NCBI RefSeq assembly: GCF_002093665.1
Contig: NZ_MRWE01000015.1
Span: forward strand, 1 to 64,000
Direction of reading: 5' to 3'
Source of the DNA: Rouxiella badensis
Lineage (GTDB): Bacteria; Pseudomonadota; Gammaproteobacteria; Enterobacterales; Enterobacteriaceae
Length of the DNA stretch: 64,000 bases
The notes beneath the pieces were generated by a model. It was not told the origin of the DNA. It saw only the letters and a program-made list of their open reading frames with translations, and did no database searches. Every line of letters starts with the position of its first letter. The first letter of the stretch is position 1. The position numbers and the translations under genes are program-made. Positions 26,781 to 36,652 of this stretch are shown in pieces.

Positions 26781-27686
26781 TCAGCGTGAAAACCTTTTTG
26801 CGCCAAACACGCAAACCAGCACGCCAGCCATGATGGCTATCATCGAGGGTTCGATGGTTTCATGCAGCACCCATCCCGCCAGCGCAAGTCCGAAGAAAGG
26901 CTGCAACAGCTGGAGTTGTCCGACAGAAGCAATGCCGCCCATCGCCAGACCGCGATACCAGAAAATAAATCCGACCCACATACTCAATATCGACACATAG
27001 GCCAGCGCGATCCAGGCCTGAGGTGACACTACTGGCCAGCCGTGCGGGGCGGTATAGAGCATCGCGCCCGCGCTTAACGGCAATGAAATCACCAGCGCCC
27101 AAGAAATGACCTGCCAACCGCCGAGCACTCTCGACAACACGCCACCCTCGGCGTAGCCCAGTCCGCAGAGCAGAATAGCAGCAATCATCAGCATATCGCC
27201 GGTCAACGAACCCGCCGATCCATGCTGCATTGCGTAGCCTGCCACCAGAACGGCACCTAAAATCGAGAACAGCCAGAAGCCCAACCTTGGCCGCTCACCG
27301 CCGCGCAGCACGCCAAAACAGGCGGTAGATAAAGGAAGTAAGCCAATATAGACCAGAGAATGAGCCGACGTGGTATGCTGCAGGGCAAGTGCGGTTAAAA
27401 GCGGGAATCCTATGACTACCCCGGCCGCCACAAACAGCAGCGGCACCCGCGTTTTACGCCCCGGACGTGCCTGTCGGGTGAAGGTAAGAACACTCAGCGC
27501 CAACAGTGCGGCAATCACCGCTCTGGCCGCCGTCAGAAACAGCGGATCAAACTCCATCACCGCAATGCGCGTCGCGGGAAGCGATCCGCTAAAAATCAGC
27601 ATCCCGATGAAACCGTTTATCCAGCCGCGAGGGGTTGTTTCTACCCTTCCTGAACCTACCGAAATCGTTTGTGCTTTACTCTCCAT
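26781..27686 (-). CDS. DMT-superfamily transporter (EamA domains)
   Basis: An inner-membrane exporter of 301 residues with about ten helices and two EamA repeats. The first begins NGFIGMLIFSGSLPATRIAV and contains FLTAARAVIAALLAL. The second ends in GQLQLLQPFFGLALAGWVL. Such proteins export amino acids or metabolites. It is tail-to-tail with the MocR regulator gene and has a matching operator-like repeat 45-70 bp upstream of its start. A role in homeostasis of the MocR effector is an inference. Confidence 0.88.
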   Translation of the reverse strand: MESKAQTISVGSGRVETTPRGWINGFIGMLIFSGSLPATRIAVMEFDPLFLTAARAVIAALLALSVLTFTRQARPGRKTRVPLLFVAAGVVIGFPLLTALALQHTTSAHSLVYIGLLPLSTACFGVLRGGERPRLGFWLFSILGAVLVAGYAMQHGSAGSLTGDMLMIAAILLCGLGYAEGGVLSRVLGGWQVISWALVISLPLSAGAMLYTAPHGWPVVSPQAWIALAYVSILSMWVGFIFWYRGLAMGGIASVGQLQLLQPFFGLALAGWVLHETIEPSMIAIMAGVLVCVFGAKRFSR

Positions 27687-27730
27687 TATTACCCTGCTCC
27701 TTGATTGTCGAAGCAGAGATTCTCAGCCAA

Positions 27731-27757
27731 AAAGTGGATTAGGGTAAGAACCACTTT
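27731..27757. promoter_or_regulatory. AAAGTGG/CCACTTT inverted repeat upstream of the DMT transporter
   Basis: AAAGTGG (27731-27737) and CCACTTT (27751-27757) are separated by 13 bp. They match the repeat before the MocR gene and probably form the MocR operator at the transporter promoter. Confidence 0.5.
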
Positions 27758-27792
27758 AGGACAAAATGAACGAGCCAGAATACCGTAACACC

Positions 27793-27820
27793 TTGGAGAA
27801 AGGGCTTTCACTGCTACAAT
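27793..27820 (+). promoter_or_regulatory. Candidate sigma-70 promoter of the glucan synthase gene
   Basis: TTGGAG and TACAAT are separated by 16 bp, about 135 bp before the start codon. It was judged by eye only. Confidence 0.35.
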
Positions 27821-27956
27821 GAGTCTATATGGCTATTTTTTGACCTAGCCGCTTTCAACGCCGTGCAATTCGGCCTCGCTCACCTCTTGTTGTGCGTACT
27901 CATTACGTTTCTTATGCTCGATCCTCTTGCGTACGCGCGAGGAAATTTTCTTGAAA

Positions 27957-30900
27957 ATGGCTTTCGTTCAATGGATTAAGAACAGAAGAGATCCCCAGGC
28001 TTCACAGGGAACAACACCCGCACAGCGCAAGGACGGCAGCGAAGTTGCCCCCCTCGCCGCAGAAATTTTTTCCATCGACCAGATGGAGCGGTTCGGAGAG
28101 AAACTGGCTCAATCGCACAAGCTTTCGACCAGAAAGGCGCCCTACTATTTGCTGAACCGGCTCACCGAGAGTGAAAAGATCCTCTCGGACAACTGTAACG
28201 TTCTCAGCGCCGGGGGAGACAAAAGTATCGCACCCGCCGGTGAGTGGCTGCTCGATAACTTCTACCTGATTGAAGAACACATCAGGCTGGTGCGCCAGCT
28301 GTTGCCTAAAAACTTCGGTATGGGGCTGCCCACGCTGGTTAGCCCACAGAGTTGTCCGCGTATTTACGACATCGCCACCGAGGCTATTGCCCACAGCGAT
28401 GGCCATTGGGACGCTTGTACCCTGACGCGCTTTATCAATGCCTACCAGCAGGTAACCCCGCTGCGACTCGGCGAGCTATGGGCTTTTCCGGGAATGCTGC
28501 GCCTGGCACTTATCGAAAACCTGCGGCGTATCAGTATCGAGGTAACCCAGGCGCAGCGCGAACGTAATCTTGCCGAAAGCTGGGCCAACAAGATGCAGCA
28601 AAGCGCGGAGAACGATCCGGCCGGTCTCATCATCGTGATTGCCGATATGGCACGCAGCAACCCGCCGCGCACCAACGCGTTTGTTGCCGAACTGGTGCGC
28701 CGTCTTCAGGGACACGGTTCAATGCTGGCGCTGCCGCTGACCTGGATTGAACAACGACTCGCCGACGTTGGCTTAACCTCCGCCGAACTCATCGTGCGCT
28801 TCAATCAGCAGCTGGCGCTGAGCCAACTGTCGGTGAGCAACAGCATTGCGGGACTGCGTAAGCTGAACGAGATGAACTGGGCTGACTTTGCCGAGAGCGT
28901 CTCGGTGGTTGAAAAGGTGCTGCACGAGGATCCGGCCGGAATTTATCCGGCCATGTCTTTCGCCACCCGTGATAACTATCGTCACGTCATCGAGAAACTG
29001 GCACGCCATTGCCCGTTTAGCGAAGAGGAAATCGCCCGGCATGTCATCGGGATGAGTCAGCGCTCTCCAGAAGGCAGCCAACAGCACGTCGGGTACTATC
29101 TGGTCGATTCCGGACGCAGCGAGCTCGAAAAAACGCTGAATATCCGCTATTCATTGATGAACTATTTCCGTCATCAGATGAACAAAACGCCCCTGCTGTC
29201 GTGGCTTGGCAGCCTGAGTCTGCTTATCACCGCCCTGACCGCTAATTTACTGTTCGAGAGCGATCAGAGCGGGATGGGCTGGACGATGTGGCTCCTGCTG
29301 CTGCCGATTGTCATTATGTGCAGCCAGTTCACCATGGACCTGCTTAATGAAACCGCCAGCCGCAGCCGCACGCCTCGCGCACTGCCGAAAATGGACTTTT
29401 CACTGCATATCCCTGAAGAATACGCCACGTTGGTTGCCGTTCCCTGCCTGCTGGGCAGTCGAAGCGGCATTGACAAGCTGATAGAAAGCCTTGAGGTTTG
29501 CTATCTGGGCAATACTCATCAGCATCTCTATTTCGCGCTCATCGCCGACTTTTTTGACAGCAAGACCGCTATTTTGCAACTCGATCAGCAGTTGCTCAAC
29601 TACGCCAGCAACCGCATTATTCAGCTCAACCGCCGCTATGACGCCGACCATAACGCCCGCTTCACGCTGCTGCATCGCGAGAGTCAGCTCAATGTTTCGC
29701 AGGGCGTATGGATGGGCTATGAAAGAAAACGCGGCAAGCTGAGCGCCCTGAACCGCTGGCTGCTCGGGGAGGAGAGTACGTTTACCACCCTGGTCGGCGC
29801 AACTCAGGCCCAGCTTTCATACGTTCGCTATGTCATTACGCTCGACAGCGACACGCTGCTACCTCGCGACCACGCGCATCAGCTGGTTGCGGCGATGGCG
29901 CACCCGCTTAATCGTCCGGTCTATGACCCGGCGCTAAAAAGAGTGGTCAAAGGTTATAGCATTCTCCAGCCGCGGCTCGCCGAGGAGATCCCCCGCTACG
30001 GGCAGAGTCGTTACGCTGCCGTGTGCAGCAGTCTGCCGGGCACTGACCCTTATACCTCGATGTCATCCGATATTTATCAGGATATCTTCGGTGAAGGATC
30101 ATTCGTCGGCAAAGGCATTTACGACGTGGCGATGTTTACCCGCGCGACCGACAATACCTGCCCTGAGAATCTGGTGTTAAGCCACGACTTGCTCGAGGGT
30201 TGCTATGCTCGCTCCGGGGTACTGAGCGACGTGGTGCTGTATGAGCAGTATCCCGCCAACTATCTGGTTGACGTTGCGCGGCGAACCCGCTGGATACGCG
30301 GTGACTGGCAGTTGCTAAACTGGCTGCGGCTGCGCGTAGAACAGGCCGACGGAACCCGCTGCCCGAACCCGTTAAGCATGCTGTCACGCTGGAAACTGCT
30401 CGATAACCTGCGGCGGAGCCTCGCCGCCCCCGCGTTACTGATGATGCTGTTTGCTGCACTGTTGCTGGCGCCCAACACGCTTTACTGGCTGCTGTTTATC
30501 ACCACCCTTTTGCTGTTGCCGAGTGCGGCCGCGCTGGCACTGAACCTGTTGAACAAAGGTGCGCAGGTGCAGCTTTTGCCGCATATAAAATCGGTCGCGC
30601 TCGGTATTTTATCGCGGCTGGCACGCATCGGTATCTATCTTGCCACCCTGCCGCATGAAAGCGCTTATACCTTAAAGGCCATTGTGGTGACCCTCTGGCG
30701 GCTTAACGTTAGCCATCGTCGGCTGCATGAATGGGCCAGCAGTGGGCAGGACGGCAAGCCACAGTTTCTGCTGTCAGCAGAAAATCTGTATCGCATCATG
30801 TGGGTTAACCCACTCGCGGGTGTGCTTATCATGGCATTGACCCAGCACATCAATCCGCCGTTTTTGCCGGTTTCGATGGCGTTAGGCCTGCTGTGGATAG

Positions 30901-33900
30901 TGGCCCCGCTGTTGCTCGGCTGGCTCAGTCGCAAGCCAGAAAAACCCAAGGCTGAAATTGATTGCACCCAGCGCACCTTCCTGCGGCGCACTAGCCGCGA
31001 GACCTGGTCCTATTTCTCCACCTTTGTGAATCAGCAGGAAAACTGGCTGCCACCGGATAACTACCAGGAAGTGCCTGAGCCGAAGATTGCTCACCGCACC
31101 TCACCGACCAATATTGGCCTTTCCCTGCTGGCGAATTTAACGGCAATGGACTTTGGCTATATCACACAGGGGGAACTGCTTCAGCGCACTAACCTTACGC
31201 TGGATACGCTGGACAAGCTCGAGCACTACCGGGGTCACCTTTATAACTGGTATGACACGCGTACCCTTCAGCCGCTCAATCCACGCTATATCTCGAGCGT
31301 TGACAGCGGCAATCTGGCCGGACATTTATTGGTGCTGTCCACCGGTATCGCTGCGCTTCGCCATCAGCCGGTTATCGACATCAAACAGGTTCTGACGGGC
31401 CTCGAAGATACCCTGCTGCTGATTGAGAATGAGGCCAACCCGCTACAGCGCGAAGGCCTGAGCCTGATGCGCCAACGTTGGGCCAAGGCCGTGCGGCGCC
31501 CTGTTCACAGGGTTTATCCCGAGTTCGAAGCCATGCTGGGCATTGCGACAGACCTGTTGCAGCATAATGGCACCGAGAGCCTCGGGTTGCGCGAGCTTCA
31601 CCGCCAGCTGGAGGCATTTTGCACCGAGTGGTCGCAGCTGTTCGCCTGGATGAAGAACGAGCCACGGGACAAAAAACTGCCTTCGCTGCTGTGGTTGTCG
31701 CAGCTGGAGAATAAAGTACCGGGTCTGGATCAGGCGCTGATTGAGGAGACCGCCCATCTGGCGCGACAGCGACTGGTGCTGATTAACGAGCTTGAACTGC
31801 GTCTCACCGATCACGCCCGTATGGATTTCCACTTCCTGTATAAGAAAGAAACCCAACTGCTGAGCGTGGGCTATAACTGTGACACTAACAAACTCGACGG
31901 CGGTAACTATGACCTGTTACCGTCAGAGATTCGCCTGACCAGCTATTTCGCTATCGCGACCAACCAGCTGCCGTTGAAGAGCTGGTTTGCGCTGGGGCGG
32001 CTGTTTACGCTGATCGACAGACAGCCGTCGCTGATGTCGTGGAGCGGTTCGATGTTCGAATATCTGATGCCGCAGCTGGTGATGCCAACCTACCCAGACT
32101 CTCTGCTGCTGCAAATGGGCCGCACCGCCGTTGCCCGCCAAATTGCCTGGGGGCAAGAAAACGACGTCCCGTGGGGCATCTCCGAATCGGCCTACGCGGC
32201 CTTCGACGCCGCCCAAAACTACCAGTATCGCGCTTTCGGCGTGCCGGGGTTAGGGCTGAAACGCGGTTTGGGCGAGGACATGGTCATCGCGCCCTATGCT
32301 TCGGTGATGGCGCTGATGGTCAAACCGCAGCAGGCCTGTGACAACCTGCTGCGCCTTGAAACTCTTGGTGCACGCGGTAAGTATGGCTTTTATGAGGCGC
32401 TGGACTACTCGCGATCGCGGCTCAATCACGAAGAAAACTTCTCGCTGGTGCGCACCTACATGGCGCACCATCAGGGCATGAGCCTGCTCGCGCTGTCTCA
32501 CACGCTGCTCGATGCACCGATGGTTGAGCGCTTCGTAAAGAATCCTTCCTTCCAGTCGGCCCTGCTGCTGTTGCAGGAACGCGTGCCGGACGCACCGACC
32601 ATGTACAGTCCACGCAGGCAGTTTGACACCATTGATGCGCTGCAATCGGTTAGTGTCGAACCGCGGCAGTTCACGCGCGTTGACACGCCAACGCCAGAGG
32701 TTCAGCTACTGTCGAACACCCAATATCACCTGATGTTGACACAGTCAGGCGGTGGCTACAGCACCTGGCGAGATTTGGCCCTGACCCGCTGGCGTGCAGA
32801 CGCAACGCGCGATAACTACGGCACTTTCTGCTATATCTCTGACCCAAACACCGGTGAAGTGGTGAGTAATACCTGGCAGCCGGCGGGGAAGAAAAACGGA
32901 CAATACCAGGTGGTGTTTACCGACGCCGCCGCCGAGTTCACCCGCATTGAAGGCTCGCTGAGCATTCAAACCAAAATCGTGGTCTCACCGGAAGATGACG
33001 TCGAGATTCGGCGTTTGACCCTGACACATCGTGGGCGTCAACCGCGCATCGTCGAGATAACCACCTACGCAGAGGTGGTACTTGCGCCTTTGGCTAACGA
33101 CATGGCGCACCGGGCCTTTAGTAACTTGTTTGTCCAGACCGAGCTGGTGCCTGACAGAGAAGGCATTCTCTGTCATCGCCGCCCGCGTGAAGAAAACGAG
33201 GACTGCCCGTGGTTGTTCCACATGACCGCTATTCACGGCGAGACGGAGCGTGAGACCTCCTTCTCCACCGACCGTGCGGCCTTTGTCGGACGTGGCCGGA
33301 CACCGTCATCCCCTCTGGCGATGAGCCGTTCAGGATTGCTCGATAACAGCGCCGGTGCGGTACTCGACCCCATTCTCGCTATCCGCCAGCAGGTTGAACT
33401 CAAGCCCGGGATCCCGCTGGTCGTTGACCTGGTCTACGGCATTGCGGAAACACGTTTGCAGAGCCTGTCGATGATGGAAAAATACCGCGACAACAACATC
33501 GCCGACCGCGTATTTGCCATCGCACGCTCGCACAGCCAGGTGGCGCTGCGCCAGATTAACGCGACCGAAGAGCAGGCCAACCTCTACAACCAGCTTGCCG
33601 GTGCGATTATCTTCCCTAGCGCCGAGATGCGACCAGATGCCTTGATCCTCAGCCGCAACCGGCGTGGACAGTCTGCCTTGTGGAGCCATTCGCTTTCCGG
33701 CGACCTGCCTATCGTGTTGCTTTCCATCACCCAAACTGAAAATATCGCACTGGTGACTACGCTTATCCAGGCCCACAGTTACTGGAGAATGAAAGGGTTA
33801 CCGGTAGATTTGGTTATCCTCAATGATTCCCATGAGGGCTATCAGCAGGACCTGCATAACGAAATTCTCGACCGCATCGCCGTGGGTTCTGAGTCCGGGC

Positions 33901-36521
33901 TTATTGACAAAAATGGCGGAATATTCGTGCGTATTACCGAGCACATTCCGCCAGAAGACCTGACGCTTTTGATGAGCGTGGCCGCCGTCGCTATCGACGA
34001 TCGCAACGGCGAGCTCACTGACCGAATGAGCAAAAAAATGCAGCCGCTGATTCATATGCAGCCAAAGCTTGAAACGCTGAAAAATCTCCCTCCGCTCGCC
34101 AGCCCTGCGCGCGAGTTTCCGACCGACTCGTTGGCGTTCTATAACGGGCTGGGGGGATTCTCACCCGACGGTCGTGAATACCAGATTGTGCTTCGACCTG
34201 GTCAGGATACGCCGGCCCCCTGGGCCAACGTGCTGGCCAACGACAACTTTGGCAGTGTGATTTCAGAATCTGGGCAGGCCTATACCTGGTTCGAAAATGC
34301 CCACGAGTATCGGCTTACGCCTTGGGAGAACGACCCCGTCAGCGACAGCGGGGGTGAGGCGTTTTATCTGCGTGACGAAGAGAGCGGCGAAATCTGGTCA
34401 CCGATGCCGCAGCCGGTGCGTACCGACGGCGACTACCTCTGCCGCCACGGATTTGGTTATAGCGTCTTTGAGCATCGTCATTTGGGCATCGACAGCGAAA
34501 TGACCGTGCTGGTGGACGAGAACGCCGCGGTGAAACTGTTTATTCTGACGCTAAGCAACCTTTCCGGCAGAACGCGCAAGCTCTCAGCCACCGGCTACGT
34601 TGAATGGGTATTGGCCGACCTGCGCGCGAAATCTGAAATGCACATCGCTACCCGAGTCGCCGAGGTCAACCTCGGCTGCGGCGTGCTGGCCACCAACTAT
34701 TACGGCACCCCCGAAAGCGAACGCACCGCCTTTTTCGCTGTCACCGGCGTTCACTGTTCGGTCACCGGTGACCGCCGTGAATTTTTAGGGCGCAACGGCT
34801 CGCTGGCCGCACCTGCCGCCCTGCAACAGGAAAGGCTTTCCAACAAAACCGGTTCCGCGCTCGACGCCTGTGCGGCGGTCCAGTCTGCGACCAAACTTAT
34901 CGACGGCGACAGACGAACGCTGGTGTTCGCACTCGGCGTAGGCAAAAACGCTCAGGAGGCCGGTGAGTTAATTCAGCAATTCCTGAATCAAGAGTCTGCC
35001 CGTAAAGCACTGTGTCAGACTCACCATCACTGGCACCAAAAGCTCGACAAAATTCAGGTCACCACGCCAGAACCCGCGGTGAATCTGCTGGTCAACGGCT
35101 GGCTTATCTATCAGACCCTCGCGAGCAGGATTATGGCGCGCAGCGGCTATTATCAGTCCGGCGGTGCCTTTGGCTTCCGCGACCAACTACAGGACACTCT
35201 CGCGCTGGCTCACGCCGCGCCCGAGAGGATGCGCGAACAAATCTTACTCTGCGCCTCACGTCAGTTTCTGGAGGGCGACGTACAACACTGGTGGCATCCT
35301 CCGTCCGGTAAAGGTGTGCGCACGCGCTGTTCCGACGACTACCTGTGGCTGCCGCTGGCCATCTGTCATTATGTTGAGGTAACTCAGGACGTTGACGTGG
35401 TCCACCAGCCCGTGGCCTATCTCGAGACGCGGCTGCTGGCCGCCGACGAGGAGTCATTCTATGGCCAGCCTCAGCTCAGTCCGCAGAGTGAATCGCTGTT
35501 TGAGCACGGCGTGCGGGCGATTAAATACGGCCTGAAATTTGGTGAACACGGACTTCCATTGATGGGCAGCGGCGACTGGAACGACGGCATGAACAACGTG
35601 GGCATTAAAGGGCTCGGTGAAAGCGTGTGGCTTGGATTCTTCCTTCTCAAGGTGCTGCAAAACTTCGCCCTGCTCGCCGACAAGCTCGGTCAGACCGACA
35701 TCGTCGCTCTCTGCGGTCAACAGGCCGCTCAACTGAAGAAAAACCTTCACGACCACGCCTGGGACGGTGAGTGGTATTTGCGCGGCTATTTCGACAGCGG
35801 AGAAACGCTGGGGTCACACCTTAACCCCGAGTGCCAAATCGATGCTATCGCGCAAAGTTGGGCGGTGCTTGCGGGCGCAGAGGATGCCGAACGGACCCAG
35901 CGGGCGATGCATGCGCTTGACCAACGCCTGGTTGATGAAAACGCGGGGCTGATCAAACTGCTGACCCCACCGTTCGACGATAAAGGCCCGAATCCGGGTT
36001 ATATTCGCGGTTATCTGCCCGGTGTACGCGAAAACGGTGGGCAATACACCCACGGTGCGATTTGGGCGGTGATGGCCTTTGCAGAGATGGGAGAAACGCG
36101 TCGCGCATGGCAGCTGTTGGCCGCCATCAACCCTATCAACCACAGCCTGACCCGCGAAGCCGCAGAACGCTATAAGGTTGAACCTTACGTGATGACAGCT
36201 GACATCTACAGCGTCACGCCACACGTTGGGCGCGGCGGCTGGAGCTGGTATACCGGCTCGGCCGGCTGGGCCTATCGGCTGATAGTCGAGTCACTGCTGG
36301 GCATTACGCGTCACGGCGACTGCATTGCCATCAATACACAGCTTCCCGACCACTGGCCGCAGGTGACGCTCACTTATCAACAAGGCAGCAGTCAGTATCA
36401 GATAACCGTGAAACGCGCTGAGGACGAGCGACGCGTGACGCTCGACGGCCAACCTTTGTCTGACAGGATGATCCCCGTCAAAGACGACGGCAGTTCTCAC
36501 GTCGTAGAAGTCTGGGTCTAG
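27957..36521 (+). CDS. Cyclic beta-1,2-glucan synthase (NdvB/Cgs type)
   Basis: A giant membrane protein of 2854 residues, the size of Brucella Cgs and Rhizobium NdvB, which make periplasmic cyclic beta-1,2-glucan. The GT84 domain has LDSDTLLPRD near residue 626 and RRTRWIRGDWQLLNWL near 779. Membrane helices lie at about 410-460, 828-865 and 954-990. The central glycoamylase-like segment includes GLGEDMVIAPYAS and YMAHHQGMSLLA (about 1440-1515). Two GH94-type beta-sandwich units start near 1590 and 2062. The phosphorylase-like catalytic segment GSGDWNDGMNN is near 2538. The ATG at 27957 has GAGGAAA upstream; a TTG ten codons earlier is the alternative. No NdvA-type exporter is adjacent. Confidence 0.9.
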   Translation: MAFVQWIKNRRDPQASQGTTPAQRKDGSEVAPLAAEIFSIDQMERFGEKLAQSHKLSTRKAPYYLLNRLTESEKILSDNCNVLSAGGDKSIAPAGEWLLDNFYLIEEHIRLVRQLLPKNFGMGLPTLVSPQSCPRIYDIATEAIAHSDGHWDACTLTRFINAYQQVTPLRLGELWAFPGMLRLALIENLRRISIEVTQAQRERNLAESWANKMQQSAENDPAGLIIVIADMARSNPPRTNAFVAELVRRLQGHGSMLALPLTWIEQRLADVGLTSAELIVRFNQQLALSQLSVSNSIAGLRKLNEMNWADFAESVSVVEKVLHEDPAGIYPAMSFATRDNYRHVIEKLARHCPFSEEEIARHVIGMSQRSPEGSQQHVGYYLVDSGRSELEKTLNIRYSLMNYFRHQMNKTPLLSWLGSLSLLITALTANLLFESDQSGMGWTMWLLLLPIVIMCSQFTMDLLNETASRSRTPRALPKMDFSLHIPEEYATLVAVPCLLGSRSGIDKLIESLEVCYLGNTHQHLYFALIADFFDSKTAILQLDQQLLNYASNRIIQLNRRYDADHNARFTLLHRESQLNVSQGVWMGYERKRGKLSALNRWLLGEESTFTTLVGATQAQLSYVRYVITLDSDTLLPRDHAHQLVAAMAHPLNRPVYDPALKRVVKGYSILQPRLAEEIPRYGQSRYAAVCSSLPGTDPYTSMSSDIYQDIFGEGSFVGKGIYDVAMFTRATDNTCPENLVLSHDLLEGCYARSGVLSDVVLYEQYPANYLVDVARRTRWIRGDWQLLNWLRLRVEQADGTRCPNPLSMLSRWKLLDNLRRSLAAPALLMMLFAALLLAPNTLYWLLFITTLLLLPSAAALALNLLNKGAQVQLLPHIKSVALGILSRLARIGIYLATLPHESAYTLKAIVVTLWRLNVSHRRLHEWASSGQDGKPQFLLSAENLYRIMWVNPLAGVLIMALTQHINPPFLPVSMALGLLWIVAPLLLGWLSRKPEKPKAEIDCTQRTFLRRTSRETWSYFSTFVNQQENWLPPDNYQEVPEPKIAHRTSPTNIGLSLLANLTAMDFGYITQGELLQRTNLTLDTLDKLEHYRGHLYNWYDTRTLQPLNPRYISSVDSGNLAGHLLVLSTGIAALRHQPVIDIKQVLTGLEDTLLLIENEANPLQREGLSLMRQRWAKAVRRPVHRVYPEFEAMLGIATDLLQHNGTESLGLRELHRQLEAFCTEWSQLFAWMKNEPRDKKLPSLLWLSQLENKVPGLDQALIEETAHLARQRLVLINELELRLTDHARMDFHFLYKKETQLLSVGYNCDTNKLDGGNYDLLPSEIRLTSYFAIATNQLPLKSWFALGRLFTLIDRQPSLMSWSGSMFEYLMPQLVMPTYPDSLLLQMGRTAVARQIAWGQENDVPWGISESAYAAFDAAQNYQYRAFGVPGLGLKRGLGEDMVIAPYASVMALMVKPQQACDNLLRLETLGARGKYGFYEALDYSRSRLNHEENFSLVRTYMAHHQGMSLLALSHTLLDAPMVERFVKNPSFQSALLLLQERVPDAPTMYSPRRQFDTIDALQSVSVEPRQFTRVDTPTPEVQLLSNTQYHLMLTQSGGGYSTWRDLALTRWRADATRDNYGTFCYISDPNTGEVVSNTWQPAGKKNGQYQVVFTDAAAEFTRIEGSLSIQTKIVVSPEDDVEIRRLTLTHRGRQPRIVEITTYAEVVLAPLANDMAHRAFSNLFVQTELVPDREGILCHRRPREENEDCPWLFHMTAIHGETERETSFSTDRAAFVGRGRTPSSPLAMSRSGLLDNSAGAVLDPILAIRQQVELKPGIPLVVDLVYGIAETRLQSLSMMEKYRDNNIADRVFAIARSHSQVALRQINATEEQANLYNQLAGAIIFPSAEMRPDALILSRNRRGQSALWSHSLSGDLPIVLLSITQTENIALVTTLIQAHSYWRMKGLPVDLVILNDSHEGYQQDLHNEILDRIAVGSESGLIDKNGGIFVRITEHIPPEDLTLLMSVAAVAIDDRNGELTDRMSKKMQPLIHMQPKLETLKNLPPLASPAREFPTDSLAFYNGLGGFSPDGREYQIVLRPGQDTPAPWANVLANDNFGSVISESGQAYTWFENAHEYRLTPWENDPVSDSGGEAFYLRDEESGEIWSPMPQPVRTDGDYLCRHGFGYSVFEHRHLGIDSEMTVLVDENAAVKLFILTLSNLSGRTRKLSATGYVEWVLADLRAKSEMHIATRVAEVNLGCGVLATNYYGTPESERTAFFAVTGVHCSVTGDRREFLGRNGSLAAPAALQQERLSNKTGSALDACAAVQSATKLIDGDRRTLVFALGVGKNAQEAGELIQQFLNQESARKALCQTHHHWHQKLDKIQVTTPEPAVNLLVNGWLIYQTLASRIMARSGYYQSGGAFGFRDQLQDTLALAHAAPERMREQILLCASRQFLEGDVQHWWHPPSGKGVRTRCSDDYLWLPLAICHYVEVTQDVDVVHQPVAYLETRLLAADEESFYGQPQLSPQSESLFEHGVRAIKYGLKFGEHGLPLMGSGDWNDGMNNVGIKGLGESVWLGFFLLKVLQNFALLADKLGQTDIVALCGQQAAQLKKNLHDHAWDGEWYLRGYFDSGETLGSHLNPECQIDAIAQSWAVLAGAEDAERTQRAMHALDQRLVDENAGLIKLLTPPFDDKGPNPGYIRGYLPGVRENGGQYTHGAIWAVMAFAEMGETRRAWQLLAAINPINHSLTREAAERYKVEPYVMTADIYSVTPHVGRGGWSWYTGSAGWAYRLIVESLLGITRHGDCIAINTQLPDHWPQVTLTYQQGSSQYQITVKRAEDERRVTLDGQPLSDRMIPVKDDGSSHVVEVWV

Positions 36522-36554
36522 ACAAAAAGCAGTCTGTGTTCACACCCCAAAAGT

Positions 36555-36585
36555 CTCAGGGCAGGCCGGGCGGTCTGCCCCTGAG
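36555..36585. terminator. Hairpin between convergent glucan synthase and monooxygenase genes
   Basis: CTCAGGGCAG pairs with CTGCCCCTGAG with one bulge, just after the glucan synthase stop. There is no T run; a shared terminator is plausible. Confidence 0.4.
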
Positions 36586-36652
36586 CCACACTCTTCAGTA
36601 ACCATGGCATTTTTCTTTCTTTCGACAACGGTCGGTTGCTTAGGGTTTATGG

